From NCBI RefSeq assembly GCF_001412595.2, contig NZ_CP012640.2:5766001-5830000 (forward strand): 64,000 bases of DNA. Direction: 5' to 3'. This DNA comes from Massilia sp. WG5. Its GTDB lineage: Bacteria; Pseudomonadota; Gammaproteobacteria; Burkholderiales; Burkholderiaceae_D. The notes below the pieces were generated by a model. The model worked only from the letters and a program-made list of their open reading frames with translations, was not told the DNA's origin and did no database searches. Position numbers and translations under genes: made by a program. Positions 52,801 through 60,614 of the stretch are shown piece by piece (the stretch's first letter is position 1; the number at the start of each line of letters is the position of its first letter).

Positions 52801-53340
52801 TCGCGCCGCCAGGTGAGCAAGGCGGTGGCCCGCAACCTGTTCAAGGTGATGGCCTACAAGGATGAATACGAAGTGGCGCGCCTGCATGCCGACCCGGCCT
52901 TCCGCGCCCGGATCGCGTCCCAGTTCGACGGCGACTACAAGCTGGGCTTCCACCTGGCGCCGCCGCTGCTGGCCCGCAAGAAGCCGGGTTCCGAGGTGCC
53001 GGCCAAGCTGGCGCTGGGCGGCTGGATGATGCCGGTGTTCGGCGTCCTGGCCCGCTTCAAGGGCCTGCGCGGCACGCCCCTGGATCCCTTCGGGCACACG
53101 CGCGAACGCAAGGGCGAGCGCGCGCTGCGCGACCGCTACCTGGCCTTCGTCCATGAGCTCGCCGCCGGCCTGCGCGCCGACAACAAGGACGCGGCGCTCA
53201 GGCTGGCGGCCCTGCCGGACCAGGTGCGCGGCTATGGCCACATCAAGCAGGCGGCCATGGACAGGCTGGAGGCGCAGTGGCCGGCGCTGCTCGCGCAATA
53301 CCGCGGCGAGCAGGTGCTGGAGCTGAAACGCCGGGCCTGA
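49813..53340 (+). CDS. Indolepyruvate ferredoxin oxidoreductase-type fusion protein
   Basis: 1175 residues. The N-terminal half holds pyruvate-ferredoxin-oxidoreductase-like pyrimidine and TPP-binding domains (GYRGSPLGAVDQEL about 57-70; CSGCPHNTSTRVPEG about 445-459; GGEGVSWAATSRFVGEKHIFQNLGDG region about 483-508). A ferredoxin-like motif CEGCGDCSVQSNC follows at about 645-657, then the gamma-type domain with GVGGTGVVTVGALI (about 738-751) and a C-terminal DUF6537-like region. It oxidatively decarboxylates arylpyruvates to aryl-acetyl-CoA. The bacterial form fuses IorA and IorB. No strong ribosome site; regulator divergent. Confidence 0.92.
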   Translation: MNDMTLPAPVGLADPDYALDDNLTRPRGRVFLTGTQALVRLLCMQKQLDEANGLQTAGFVSGYRGSPLGAVDQELWRAKALLQERQIEFLPAINEELGATAVMGSQQVEANPTRKVAGVFAMWYGKGPGVDRAGDALKHGHVYGSSPHGGVLAILGDDHGCVSSSMPHQSEQALIAWGMPVLNPSNIQEYLEFGLYGWALSRFTGAWCGFKAISETVEGGAVVELPPMPAFVEPTDYTPPPDGLHNRWPDLPGLALEQRVAAKLAAVQAFARANPIDRLVVPAPGARIGIIGAGKAYLDLVEALERMELPLERLAELGVRLYKPGLTYPLEATRLASFAEGLDEILVVEEKGPVIEQQVKNLFYNLAPAQRPGVIGKTDREGAPLLSSLGELRPSRIAPVLARWLTECLGSRFPALDLHRFLPAFCAAELPPDGADGARRTPYFCSGCPHNTSTRVPEGSRALAGIGCHFMATWMQRDTYYLSQMGGEGVSWAATSRFVGEKHIFQNLGDGTFYHSGSLAIRQSVAAGANITYKILYNDAVAMTGGQPVDGTLSVPQILQQVTSEGVKKAVVVTDYPDNYAGVTLPEGVTVHHRSELDVIQRRLREIPGVTVLVYDQTCAAEKRRRRKKKAFPDPARRMVINPAVCEGCGDCSVQSNCLSILPLETELGRKRQIEQSSCNKDYSCVEGFCPSFVSVLGGTLRKPAGQKLSLADLERALEAFPLPTAPALATPFEILVAGVGGTGVVTVGALITMAAHLEGKGASTLDFMGFAQKGGAVLSHVRVASSPARLHQVRIDLRQADAVFACDLVVAAMPDGLAVIEHGHTRIVANEHEIPTADFTRDRDARVDREGLLARLGAAAGSENLLRLNAQDTASRVLGDPVGSNVLLMGYAWQQGLVPVGLAALMRAIELNGVAVDMNKRAFTLGRLLAADPTALERMAQPAQVIQFATPKSLEELVAFRVDWLTRYQDAAYAQRYAQAVAAVERRERELEGEGSRRQVSKAVARNLFKVMAYKDEYEVARLHADPAFRARIASQFDGDYKLGFHLAPPLLARKKPGSEVPAKLALGGWMMPVFGVLARFKGLRGTPLDPFGHTRERKGERALRDRYLAFVHELAAGLRADNKDAALRLAALPDQVRGYGHIKQAAMDRLEAQWPALLAQYRGEQVLELKRRA

Positions 53341-53342
53341 GA

Positions 53343-54395
53343 TCAGAACACGTGCATCATGCCCGCCGCCATGCCGTTCTGGCGGGTCTGGTTCAGCTTG
53401 CTGGTACCGCCGCTCGCATAGCCGCCGTCCAGGTGTGCGCGGTCGAGCTCCGCGTACAGCGTGGTGCGCTTCGACAGCAGGTAGGTCACGCCCGCCATGT
53501 AGAGCGTCTTGCGGGCGTCGCCGACCGCCGCGGCCGCACTGGCCTTGAAGTTGTAGGCGGTGTTGCGGTACACGGCCGCGGTCAGGTCGAAGCGCTCGGT
53601 GATCTGGTGGCTGGCGCCGATCCAGTCCCAGGCCGAGGTGGCGGGGCGCGCCGTGCTTTCCTGCTCCTGCCTGACGTGGCCGGCCGACACCGTGGTCGCG
53701 CCGAAGTCGTAGGCCGCGCCGAAGGCGTAGTGCTTGTAGTCGCGGTAGTTCGGCGCGGCGGTGGTGCCGACGTTCTGCTTGGCGATCGAGTAGCTGGCGC
53801 CGAGCTTCAGGCCGTGCGCCGCGTAGTTCATGCCGACTGCCTTGGTGGTGCCGAAGTCGCTGTCGCCGGCCACTTCGCCCAGCGCGTACTCGGCGCGCGC
53901 TGTCCAGTCGCCGAACTTGCCGGTGTACTGGACGTCGTTGTCCTTGCGGGTGCCGTTGGTCGAGGACAGCGCGTAGGTGATGCTCGGATAACGGTACTTG
54001 AACGGGTCGAAGGCCAGGATGGTGCGGTAGGCCAGCGTATAGTTGCGGCCGACGTCGAGCGCGCCCCAGTCGCCGGACATGCCGACGTGGGCCTCGCGCT
54101 GGAAGATCACGTTGTTCGTGTTGTTCAGGGCGCCGGTGCCGGAATTGAATCCCAGCTCCAGCACGAAGTTGACCTTGTTGTGGCCGCCGATGTTTTCGCT
54201 GCCGCGGAAGCCCAGGCGGTTCGAGCGGAAGGTGCCGTTCGAGCTCATGGTCGTGTCGCTGTTGCCTTCCGGGTCGACGTTGGTTTCGTGGCGCAGGCCG
54301 CCGTCGATCGAGCCGTAGATGGTAACCGCCGAGGACTGGGCATGGGCGTGCAGGGACAGGGCGGCCAGGGCGGCCGCCATCAGGGTGGTCTTCAT
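53343..54395 (-). CDS. Outer membrane porin
   Basis: 350 residues: signal ending HAHAQ, mature start SSAVTIYGSIDGGLRHETNV, RLGFRGSENIGGHNKVNFVLELGF, LGRNYTLAYR-like constriction segment, and C-terminal MMHVF with terminal Phe. Betaproteobacterial Porin_4 family. GGAGACATCA precedes the ATG. The stop lies two bases from the convergent oxidoreductase stop with no room for a terminator. It follows the alpha/beta hydrolase gene on the same strand by 36 bases, so the hydrolase and porin may form an operon. Confidence 0.92.
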   Translation of the reverse strand: MKTTLMAAALAALSLHAHAQSSAVTIYGSIDGGLRHETNVDPEGNSDTTMSSNGTFRSNRLGFRGSENIGGHNKVNFVLELGFNSGTGALNNTNNVIFQREAHVGMSGDWGALDVGRNYTLAYRTILAFDPFKYRYPSITYALSSTNGTRKDNDVQYTGKFGDWTARAEYALGEVAGDSDFGTTKAVGMNYAAHGLKLGASYSIAKQNVGTTAAPNYRDYKHYAFGAAYDFGATTVSAGHVRQEQESTARPATSAWDWIGASHQITERFDLTAAVYRNTAYNFKASAAAAVGDARKTLYMAGVTYLLSKRTTLYAELDRAHLDGGYASGGTSKLNQTRQNGMAAGMMHVF

Positions 54396-54431
54396 TGATG
54401 TCTCCGGGTTGTCGTTATGTTTTAGGTGCGT

Positions 54432-55769
54432 TTACTTTGCCGGTGCGGCGTCGGGCGCGCGCGGCGCGACGCGCGTGAACAGCGGCTTGGGCTGGAAGGA
54501 CGCGTCGTAATGGCAGCCGCCGCCGAAGCGTGCTTCTTCCGTCGCGCAGGCCTTGGCGACGTCGCTGACCGCAGGCTTGCTGCCGGTGTCGATCCAGGCC
54601 ATCAGGCTGTCGAACAGGGCGGCGTACTCGGCGTCGGCCAGCTTGCTGTGCTCATGCTCGGTGGTGAAGGTCTGCTGCAGCTTGTCCTGGCGGCCGGCGG
54701 CGGCGACCTTGCCGCGGTATTCGGCCTCGTACTCGATCAGCGCGGTCGGGTCGTCGATCGCGTGCATGGTCAGCACCGGGATCTCGATCTTGCCGCTCAG
54801 GTTCGAATCCTCCGCCAGGCGCGCGACCGCGGCCGGGTCGGCGTCGAAGCGCTGCACGCCGCGGTTCAGGGCCGCGTCGTCGCTCGAGCCGCGGTAGACC
54901 ACGTGGCGGTTGTCGAAGGGATTGCCGCCGACGCGCTGGACCAGGTCGCGGAAGGTGAAGGTGGCCCAGTTCATGTGCGATTGCAGGGTGCGTTCGGGCA
55001 CCGGGATCACGCCCAGGATGTTGGCCAGGCGCTGCTGCTGTTCGGGGCTGCGCTGCGCTGCCGGATGCTTCAGGCCCGTGCATTCGTCGACGCGCGCCGC
55101 CAGGTCCTTGGTGCTCATGGTGGAGTCGGCCGGCAGTCCCATCCACAGCGGATACTGCGGCTCGTCCGGGCGCGGGTGGTTCTTGCAGTAGTACTGGTAG
55201 ACGGCGCGCAGGTCGGCGCGGTGCAGGTAGTTCAGGGTGCCGCCGGCCAGCATGCCATTGGTGAGCACGGCGCCATCGTAGTTGCGCTTGCCGTCCGGCG
55301 CGCGCTGGTACAGCTCGATGGCCTTGGCGGCGACGTTGCCGCCCCAGGACTGGCCGTGCATGATCGTGCGCGCCGGCTGGCCGAAGCGCTGGATGAACAG
55401 CTTGCGCAGATTCTCGGTGTCCTCGGCCGCCATCAGCACGCCGTAGCCGGGGCGGCGGTAGCTCGATCCGGCCCAGGCGAAGCCCTGTTTCACCGTGACG
55501 GCGAAGCGCTCCAGGTCTTCGACATTGTTGTCGTTGGTCGCATGCGACATGCGCGGGCCGCCGTGGGCGTGCACGACCAGGGTCTTGTTCCAGTGGTTCG
55601 GGATCGCGATCCAGTAGTTGGCGCCGTTGGCGTCGGCGCCCCGGTAGCAGCGCGCCACCTCGTCGAGGCCGGCGGGGCAGGCAGCCAGGGTTTGCGCGCC
55701 GGCGGGCAGCGTCGCGGAAAAACCGGCAAGGGCGAGCGCCATGGCGGTGGCGCGGTAGGGAAGGGACAT
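54432..55769 (-). CDS. Secreted alpha/beta hydrolase of unknown substrate
   Basis: 445 residues from the ATG with GGAGA five bases upstream; the frame opens further up into the divergent promoter. A signal peptide ends near PAGAQ. The hydrolase core shows VVHAHGGPRMSH (oxyanion region, about 66-77), nucleophile Ser in MHGQSWGGN (about 139-147), and an acid and His near VLTMHAIDDPTAL and TEHEHSKLADAEY. Paired Cys (CPAGLDEVARC, CATEEARFGGGC) suggest disulfides. Export and porin linkage suggest ester or peptide processing in the periplasm; the divergent LysR gene is its likely regulator. Confidence 0.8.
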   Translation of the reverse strand: MSLPYRATAMALALAGFSATLPAGAQTLAACPAGLDEVARCYRGADANGANYWIAIPNHWNKTLVVHAHGGPRMSHATNDNNVEDLERFAVTVKQGFAWAGSSYRRPGYGVLMAAEDTENLRKLFIQRFGQPARTIMHGQSWGGNVAAKAIELYQRAPDGKRNYDGAVLTNGMLAGGTLNYLHRADLRAVYQYYCKNHPRPDEPQYPLWMGLPADSTMSTKDLAARVDECTGLKHPAAQRSPEQQQRLANILGVIPVPERTLQSHMNWATFTFRDLVQRVGGNPFDNRHVVYRGSSDDAALNRGVQRFDADPAAVARLAEDSNLSGKIEIPVLTMHAIDDPTALIEYEAEYRGKVAAAGRQDKLQQTFTTEHEHSKLADAEYAALFDSLMAWIDTGSKPAVSDVAKACATEEARFGGGCHYDASFQPKPLFTRVAPRAPDAAPAK

Positions 55770-55881
55770 GCTCGTCTCCGATCTTGTTGTAGGTAATCTG
55801 CGACAGATGCTACCCCCGGCTTTCTTCAATGTAAAATATCTCGAAAAGCAATATTCAAGACTTAAAACATATCGAGACCGC

Positions 55882-56793
55882 ATGGAGCTGAGACACCTGC
55901 GTTATTTCGTGGTGGTGGCCGAGGAAGGCCATTTCACCCGCGCCGCCGAACGCCTGGGCATGCAGCAGCCGCCCCTGAGCCAGCAGATCCGCGCCCTGGA
56001 GCAGGAGCTCGGCTTCGAACTGTTCCGCCGCCATCCGAAGGGCGCCGCGCTCACCGCCGGCGGCGAAACCTTCCTGCAGGAGGCGCGCGCCATCCTCGAG
56101 AACGTGGACGCCGCCGTGGCGCGCGCCGCGCGCGCCAGCAGCGGCACGGTCGGCCGGCTGTCGGTCGGCTTCACCAGTTCGGCCGCCGCCCATCCCTTCA
56201 TCCCGCAGGTCATGCGCGCCTATCGCGACGCCTGGCCCGAGGTCGTGCTCGAATTCCGCGAAGGGAATGCGGCCGAACTGACCGACGCCCTGGTGCAGGA
56301 CAAGCTGGACGTCGCCTTCCTGCGCCGGCCCGTCAGCCGTCCCGACGGCCTGTCCTTCGAACGCCTGCTCGAGGAAGAACTGCTGCTGGTGCTGCCGGTC
56401 GGCCATCCGGCGCTGCCGCGCGAGCGCAGCCGGCGCCGTCCGGCGGTGCCGCTGGCGGCCCTGCGCGACGAACGCTTCATCCTGGTGCGGCGCAACGGCG
56501 CGCCCGGCATGTACGCCAACTTGGTCGAGGCTTGCGTGCAGGCCGGCTTCGTGCCGAACGTGGCGATCGAAGTCGAGCGCATGCTCACGAATATCAGCCT
56601 GGTGGCGGCCGGCGCCGGGGTCTCGGCGGTGCCGGCTTCGATGCAGGGCTTCCATGGCGAGAACGTGGTCTATTGCGCGATCCAGGATGCACCGCCGGCG
56701 CTGGCCGCGCCTTTGACGCTGGCCTGGCGCGACGACAGCCAGCGGCCCACCCTGCGCCATTTCATCGAACTGGCGCGCAAGGCGCCGGCGTAA
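55882..56793 (+). CDS. LysR-family transcriptional regulator
   Basis: 303 residues: N-terminal helix-turn-helix MELRHLRYFVVVAEEGHFTR with QPPLSQQIRALEQELG (about 29-44), then the effector domain with VGRLSVGFTSSAAAHPFIPQ and LDVAFLRRPVSRPDG. It resembles BenM/CatM-like LysRs. It is divergent from the exported hydrolase and 9 bases upstream of a symporter gene on its own strand, so it may regulate both. Confidence 0.92.
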   Translation: MELRHLRYFVVVAEEGHFTRAAERLGMQQPPLSQQIRALEQELGFELFRRHPKGAALTAGGETFLQEARAILENVDAAVARAARASSGTVGRLSVGFTSSAAAHPFIPQVMRAYRDAWPEVVLEFREGNAAELTDALVQDKLDVAFLRRPVSRPDGLSFERLLEEELLLVLPVGHPALPRERSRRRPAVPLAALRDERFILVRRNGAPGMYANLVEACVQAGFVPNVAIEVERMLTNISLVAAGAGVSAVPASMQGFHGENVVYCAIQDAPPALAAPLTLAWRDDSQRPTLRHFIELARKAPA

Positions 56794-56802
56794 GGGCCAG
56801 GC

Positions 56803-58035
56803 GTGCGTCGGTTCTGCCGCTCTCCCTTCCTGCCGCTGGCGCTGCCGGTCCTTGCCGGGCTGGCGCTGGGGTGGTTCGCGCCGCTGCTCGCGGTACAGAT
56901 GAAGCCCCTCGGCGAAGCCTTCATCCACCTGCTCGGCTGGCTCACTTACCCGCTGGTGTTCTGCATGCTGGCGGCCAGCGCCGCGGCGCTCGGGCGCGAC
57001 CGCGAACTGGGGCGCATCGGCGTCCACGCCCTGCTGTACTTCGCGGCCATGTCCCTGCTGTCGATGCTGGCGGGACTGGCCGCGGGCTGGGTCTTCGAAC
57101 CGGGCATCGGCGCATCGTTCGGCGCAGACGCAGGCGCGGGCCCGCCGCTGCCGCCGCCACACGGGATGCTGGACTGGGTGGATCCGCTGCCGCCGCTGCG
57201 CGCGAATAACCTGTTCCTGCTGGCCGCGGCGCTGCCGGTCGGGCTGCTGTTCGGGCGCCTTCGCAACCCGGGCGCCCTGGTCCTGCTCGATCGCTGCCGC
57301 GCGGGGCTGTTCGCCGCGGTCAAGCTGGTGCTGCGGCTGGCGCCCCTGGCCGCCTTCGCCGCGATGGCGTACACGGTCGGGCGCCACGGCCTGGTGTCGC
57401 TGTGGCCGCTGCTGAAGTTCATCGCCGCGGTCAACCTGGCGAGCCTGCTGTTCGTCGCGCTGGTGCTGGGCGGCGCAGCGCGCCTGGCCGGACTGCCGCT
57501 GCTGCGCTTCCTGGCCTATGTGCGGGCCGAACTCTACCTGGTCTTCTTCACGAGTTCCTCGCTGGCGGGCCTCGCGCCGCTCAGCGAAAAGCTGGAGCGC
57601 CTCGGCTGCCCGCGCGCGGTCACCGGCATGGTGCTGCCGTTCTCGTATTCGCTGAACCTGGCCGGCACCTACCTGTACATCGCGCTGGCGCTGGTGTTCC
57701 TGGCCCAGGCCGCGCAGGTGCAGCTGGGCTGGCGCGAGCTGGCCGTCATGCTCGGCGTGGCCCTGGTCAGCAGCAAGGGTGCGGTCGGGGTGGCCGGGTC
57801 CGGCATCGCCACCCTGGCGGCGACGGTGGCGCTGCTGCACGTGGCGCCGCCGGAGATGGTGGCGATCCTGTTCGCGGTCGACCGGACCATGAAATGCCGA
57901 TTGCTGACCAATGTGATCGGCCATGGCGTGGCCTGCGTGGCGGTGGCGGCGTGGGAGGGGAGCCTGGACCGTGCGGCGCTCGCGAACAGCGTGTACAGTG
58001 AAGGCCCCATCCTGAGCGCAAAAGGAAGACCATGA
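56803..58035 (+). CDS. Dicarboxylate/amino acid:cation symporter (DAACS family)
   Basis: 410 residues from a GTG start nine bases after the LysR stop. DctA/GltP-type features: two-hairpin transport core with SSSLAGLAPLSEKLERLG (about 250-267), GMVLPFSYSLNLAGTYLY, SSKGAVGVAGSGIATLAATVA (about 327-346), and DRTMKCRLLTNVIGHGVACV near the end, in place of the common DRFMSEARALTN. The usual serine-rich and NxxGT motifs are modified (NLAGT), so the substrate may not be succinate. Overlaps the VOC gene by four bases. Confidence 0.85.
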   Translation: MRRFCRSPFLPLALPVLAGLALGWFAPLLAVQMKPLGEAFIHLLGWLTYPLVFCMLAASAAALGRDRELGRIGVHALLYFAAMSLLSMLAGLAAGWVFEPGIGASFGADAGAGPPLPPPHGMLDWVDPLPPLRANNLFLLAAALPVGLLFGRLRNPGALVLLDRCRAGLFAAVKLVLRLAPLAAFAAMAYTVGRHGLVSLWPLLKFIAAVNLASLLFVALVLGGAARLAGLPLLRFLAYVRAELYLVFFTSSSLAGLAPLSEKLERLGCPRAVTGMVLPFSYSLNLAGTYLYIALALVFLAQAAQVQLGWRELAVMLGVALVSSKGAVGVAGSGIATLAATVALLHVAPPEMVAILFAVDRTMKCRLLTNVIGHGVACVAVAAWEGSLDRAALANSVYSEGPILSAKGRP

Positions 58036-58418
58036 TCGACCACATCGACCACATCGTGCTGACCACCGCCGACGAGGCGGCCTGCATCGCTTTCTATGTC
58101 GACCTGCTCGGGATGAAGCTGGAAATCTTCGGCGCCAACCGCAAGGCCTTCGTGTTCGGCAGCCAGAAGATCAACCTGCATGTGAAGGGCCGGGAATTCG
58201 AGCCGAAGGCCCACCTGCCGGTGCCCGGTTCCCTCGACCTGTGCTTCATCGCCAGCATCCCGCTGCCACAGGTGATCGCGCGGCTGCGGGAAAAGGGCGT
58301 CGCCATCGTCGAGGGGCCGGTGCGCCGCACGGGCGCGCGCGGGCCGATCGAATCGGTGTACCTGCGGGATCCCGACCTGAACCTGGTCGAGATCTCGGCC
58401 TACCTCGCGCCGGCCTGA
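58032..58418 (+). CDS. VOC-family protein (glyoxalase/dioxygenase fold)
   Basis: 128 residues forming a single vicinal-oxygen-chelate module: HIDHIVLTTADEAACIAFYVDLLGM with His5 as a metal-ligand candidate, ANRKAFVFGSQKINLHVKG with His, then SVYLRDPDLNLVEISAYL with the terminal Glu. AAGGAAG precedes the ATG and the start overlaps the symporter stop (ATGA). It could be a lactoylglutathione lyase-like enzyme or a resistance protein; the link to the symporter suggests metabolism of its cargo. Confidence 0.85.
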   Translation: MIDHIDHIVLTTADEAACIAFYVDLLGMKLEIFGANRKAFVFGSQKINLHVKGREFEPKAHLPVPGSLDLCFIASIPLPQVIARLREKGVAIVEGPVRRTGARGPIESVYLRDPDLNLVEISAYLAPA

Positions 58419-58419
58419 T

Positions 58420-59196
58420 TCAGCCGCCTTCGCTCCCTTCGCTCCCTTCGCCACCCCTTGCCCCGGCCAGCAGCTCGATCGGCAAGGGAAACACGATCGT
58501 CGAGGACTTGTCGCCGGCGATCGTGCTCAGGGTCTGCATGTAGCGCAGCTGCATCGCGCCCTTCTGCCGGGACAGCACGGCGGCGGCCTGCTGCAGCTTT
58601 TCCGAGGCCTGCAGCTCGCCCTCGGCGTGGATCACCTTTGCCCGCCGTTCGCGCTCGGCCTCGGCCTGGCGGGCGATGGCGCGCACCATCGACTCGTCGA
58701 GGTCGATGTGCTTGATCTCGACGTTCGACACCTTGATGCCCCAGGCGTCGGTCTGGGCGTCCAGCACCTGCTGGATGTCCAGGTTCAGGCGCTCGCGCTC
58801 GGCCAGCATCTCGTCGAGCTCGTGCTTGCCCAGCACCGAACGCAGGGTGGTCTGGGCCAGCTGGCTGGTCGCTTCCATGAAGTTCGCCACCTGGATGATG
58901 GCCTTTTCCGGATCGACCACGCGGAAGTAGATCACCGCGTTCATCTTCACCGAGACGTTGTCGCGCGAAATCACGTCCTGGGTCGGCACGTCGAGCACGA
59001 CGGTGCGCAGGTCGACGCGCACCATCTGCTGGAACAGGGGAATCAGGATGATCAGGCCGGGGCCCTTCACGCCCCAGAAGCGCCCGAGCTGGAACACGAC
59101 CCCGCGCTCGTACTCGCGCAGCACCCGGATCGCCGAGGCCAGCAGCGGGAACAGCAGGATGACGAGTGCGGCGAAGCCGATGCCGACGTTGAACAT
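58420..59196 (-). CDS. Slipin (SPFH/stomatin-like membrane protein)
   Basis: 258 residues: one N-terminal membrane helix (about 5-27), then the SPFH domain (about 28-190) with [23 protein letters not shown] (about 26-45) and [21 protein letters not shown], followed by a coiled-coil region rich in Glu/Arg/Ala. The C-terminus has a low-complexity [10 protein letters not shown] tail from a 9-bp DNA repeat. It sits 10 bases after nfeD; such pairs form a membrane microdomain and its partner protease. Confidence 0.93.
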   Translation of the reverse strand: MFNVGIGFAALVILLFPLLASAIRVLREYERGVVFQLGRFWGVKGPGLIILIPLFQQMVRVDLRTVVLDVPTQDVISRDNVSVKMNAVIYFRVVDPEKAIIQVANFMEATSQLAQTTLRSVLGKHELDEMLAERERLNLDIQQVLDAQTDAWGIKVSNVEIKHIDLDESMVRAIARQAEAERERRAKVIHAEGELQASEKLQQAAAVLSRQKGAMQLRYMQTLSTIAGDKSSTIVFPLPIELLAGARGGEGSEGSEGG

Positions 59197-59206
59197 GAGC
59201 GTCTCC

Positions 59207-60553
59207 CTATGACGTATCGACCGGAACGACCTCCAGGGTCAAGCCCTTGCGCGCCACGACCCTGACCGTTTGCGCGCGGCTCAGGGGCAGGGCGCAGGCG
59301 GCCTGCCACAGCTCGCCCTCGATGCGGATCCAGGCATCAAAGCCGCCGTCCGGCGCGACCGTCTCGACGCGGGCGGTGGCGCCGATCAGCGTGGCGTCGC
59401 CGCTGGCCAGCGGTCGCCGGCGGCTGGACAGGGCGAGGCGGGCGGTGCCGGCCAGCAGCAGGGCGCTGGCCAGGCCGAGCGCGCCGATCAGTCCCACCGG
59501 GATGCCGAAACCGGGCACCTCGGTATCGACCAGCATCAGCGCGCCCGCGACGAAGGCGACCACGCCGCCGAAGCCGACCACGCCGAAGCTGGGCAGGAAG
59601 GCCTCGGCCACCATCAGCATCAGGCCCAGCAGCACCAGCGCCAGGCCCGCATAATTCACCGGCAGCAGTTGCAGGGCGTAGAGCGCGAGCAGCAGGCAGA
59701 TCGCCCCGACCACGCCGGGCGCCACGAAGCCCGGGTTCATGAATTCGAAGACCAGGCCGTAGATCCCGATGGTCATCATCAGCAGGGCGACGCTGGGATG
59801 GGTGATGGTCTCCAGCAGCCGGGTGCGCCAGCCGGGCGCGAATTCGACCGGCAGCACCCCTTTCGTCTCGAGGCGCCTGGCCTGGCCGAGGACGGTCAGC
59901 GTCCGGCCGTCGAGCTGGGCCAGCAGGGCCGGCACGTCCGGCGCGACGAGCTCGATGACCTTCTGCGTCAGGGCTTCCTCGGCAGTCAGGCTGACCGCTT
60001 CGCGCACCGCGCGCTCGGCCCAGGCGGCATTGCGTCCGCGCATCTGCGCCAGGCCGCGCAGGTAAGCCGCGGCGTCGTTGACCTGCTTGTGCGCGAGGGT
60101 GGACTCATCGTCCGGCTTCTTCTTCGGGTCGGACTGCGCGGGCGGCGCCTGCCCGATGCCGATCGCGACCGGCGTGGCGGCGCCGAGGTTGGTGCCGGGC
60201 GCCATCGCCGCGATGTGGCTTGCGTACAGGATGTAGGTGCCGGCGCTGGCGGCGCGGGCGCCGCTGGGCGCGACATAGGCCACCACCGGCACCGGCGAGC
60301 TCAGGATCGCCTTGATGATTTCGCGCATCGCGGTGTCGAGGCCGCCCGGCGTGTCCATTTTCAGGATCACCAGCTGGTGCTCGAGCCTGGCGGAGCGGGC
60401 GAGGCCGTGCACGACGTAGTCGGCATTCGCCGGCCCGATCACGCCGTCGATGGTCAGGAGGCCGACGGCTGCGGCGCCGTGGGCGGCAGGCCGCAACACC
60501 AGGGCCAGCAGGCATAATGCCGCGCAGGCCAGGATATGCATTCGCCGAACCAT
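59207..60553 (-). CDS. NfeD-family membrane-bound serine protease
   Basis: 448 residues. A signal or anchor is followed by a ClpP-like protease domain: [21 protein letters not shown] (about 63-82), the Ser nucleophile in [20 protein letters not shown] (about 102-121) and a downstream Lys in [13 protein letters not shown]. Four to five membrane helices and an NfeD OB-like C-terminal domain (about 375-445) complete the long-form NfeD1. Homologues cleave stomatin/slipin C-termini. GGAGACAGAACC precedes the ATG. Confidence 0.92.
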   Translation of the reverse strand: MVRRMHILACAALCLLALVLRPAAHGAAAVGLLTIDGVIGPANADYVVHGLARSARLEHQLVILKMDTPGGLDTAMREIIKAILSSPVPVVAYVAPSGARAASAGTYILYASHIAAMAPGTNLGAATPVAIGIGQAPPAQSDPKKKPDDESTLAHKQVNDAAAYLRGLAQMRGRNAAWAERAVREAVSLTAEEALTQKVIELVAPDVPALLAQLDGRTLTVLGQARRLETKGVLPVEFAPGWRTRLLETITHPSVALLMMTIGIYGLVFEFMNPGFVAPGVVGAICLLLALYALQLLPVNYAGLALVLLGLMLMVAEAFLPSFGVVGFGGVVAFVAGALMLVDTEVPGFGIPVGLIGALGLASALLLAGTARLALSSRRRPLASGDATLIGATARVETVAPDGGFDAWIRIEGELWQAACALPLSRAQTVRVVARKGLTLEVVPVDTS

Positions 60554-60614
60554 GGTTCTGTCTCCAACGAGACCTCAGCAGCCGACCGAAGGATTGCTGC
60601 TTGCCCGGCTTATC

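Noticed and set aside
58427..58456. Short tandem repeat considered as the start of a CRISPR array
   Set aside because: The units are 9 bp without spacers and encode the slipin tail; no cas genes are present.
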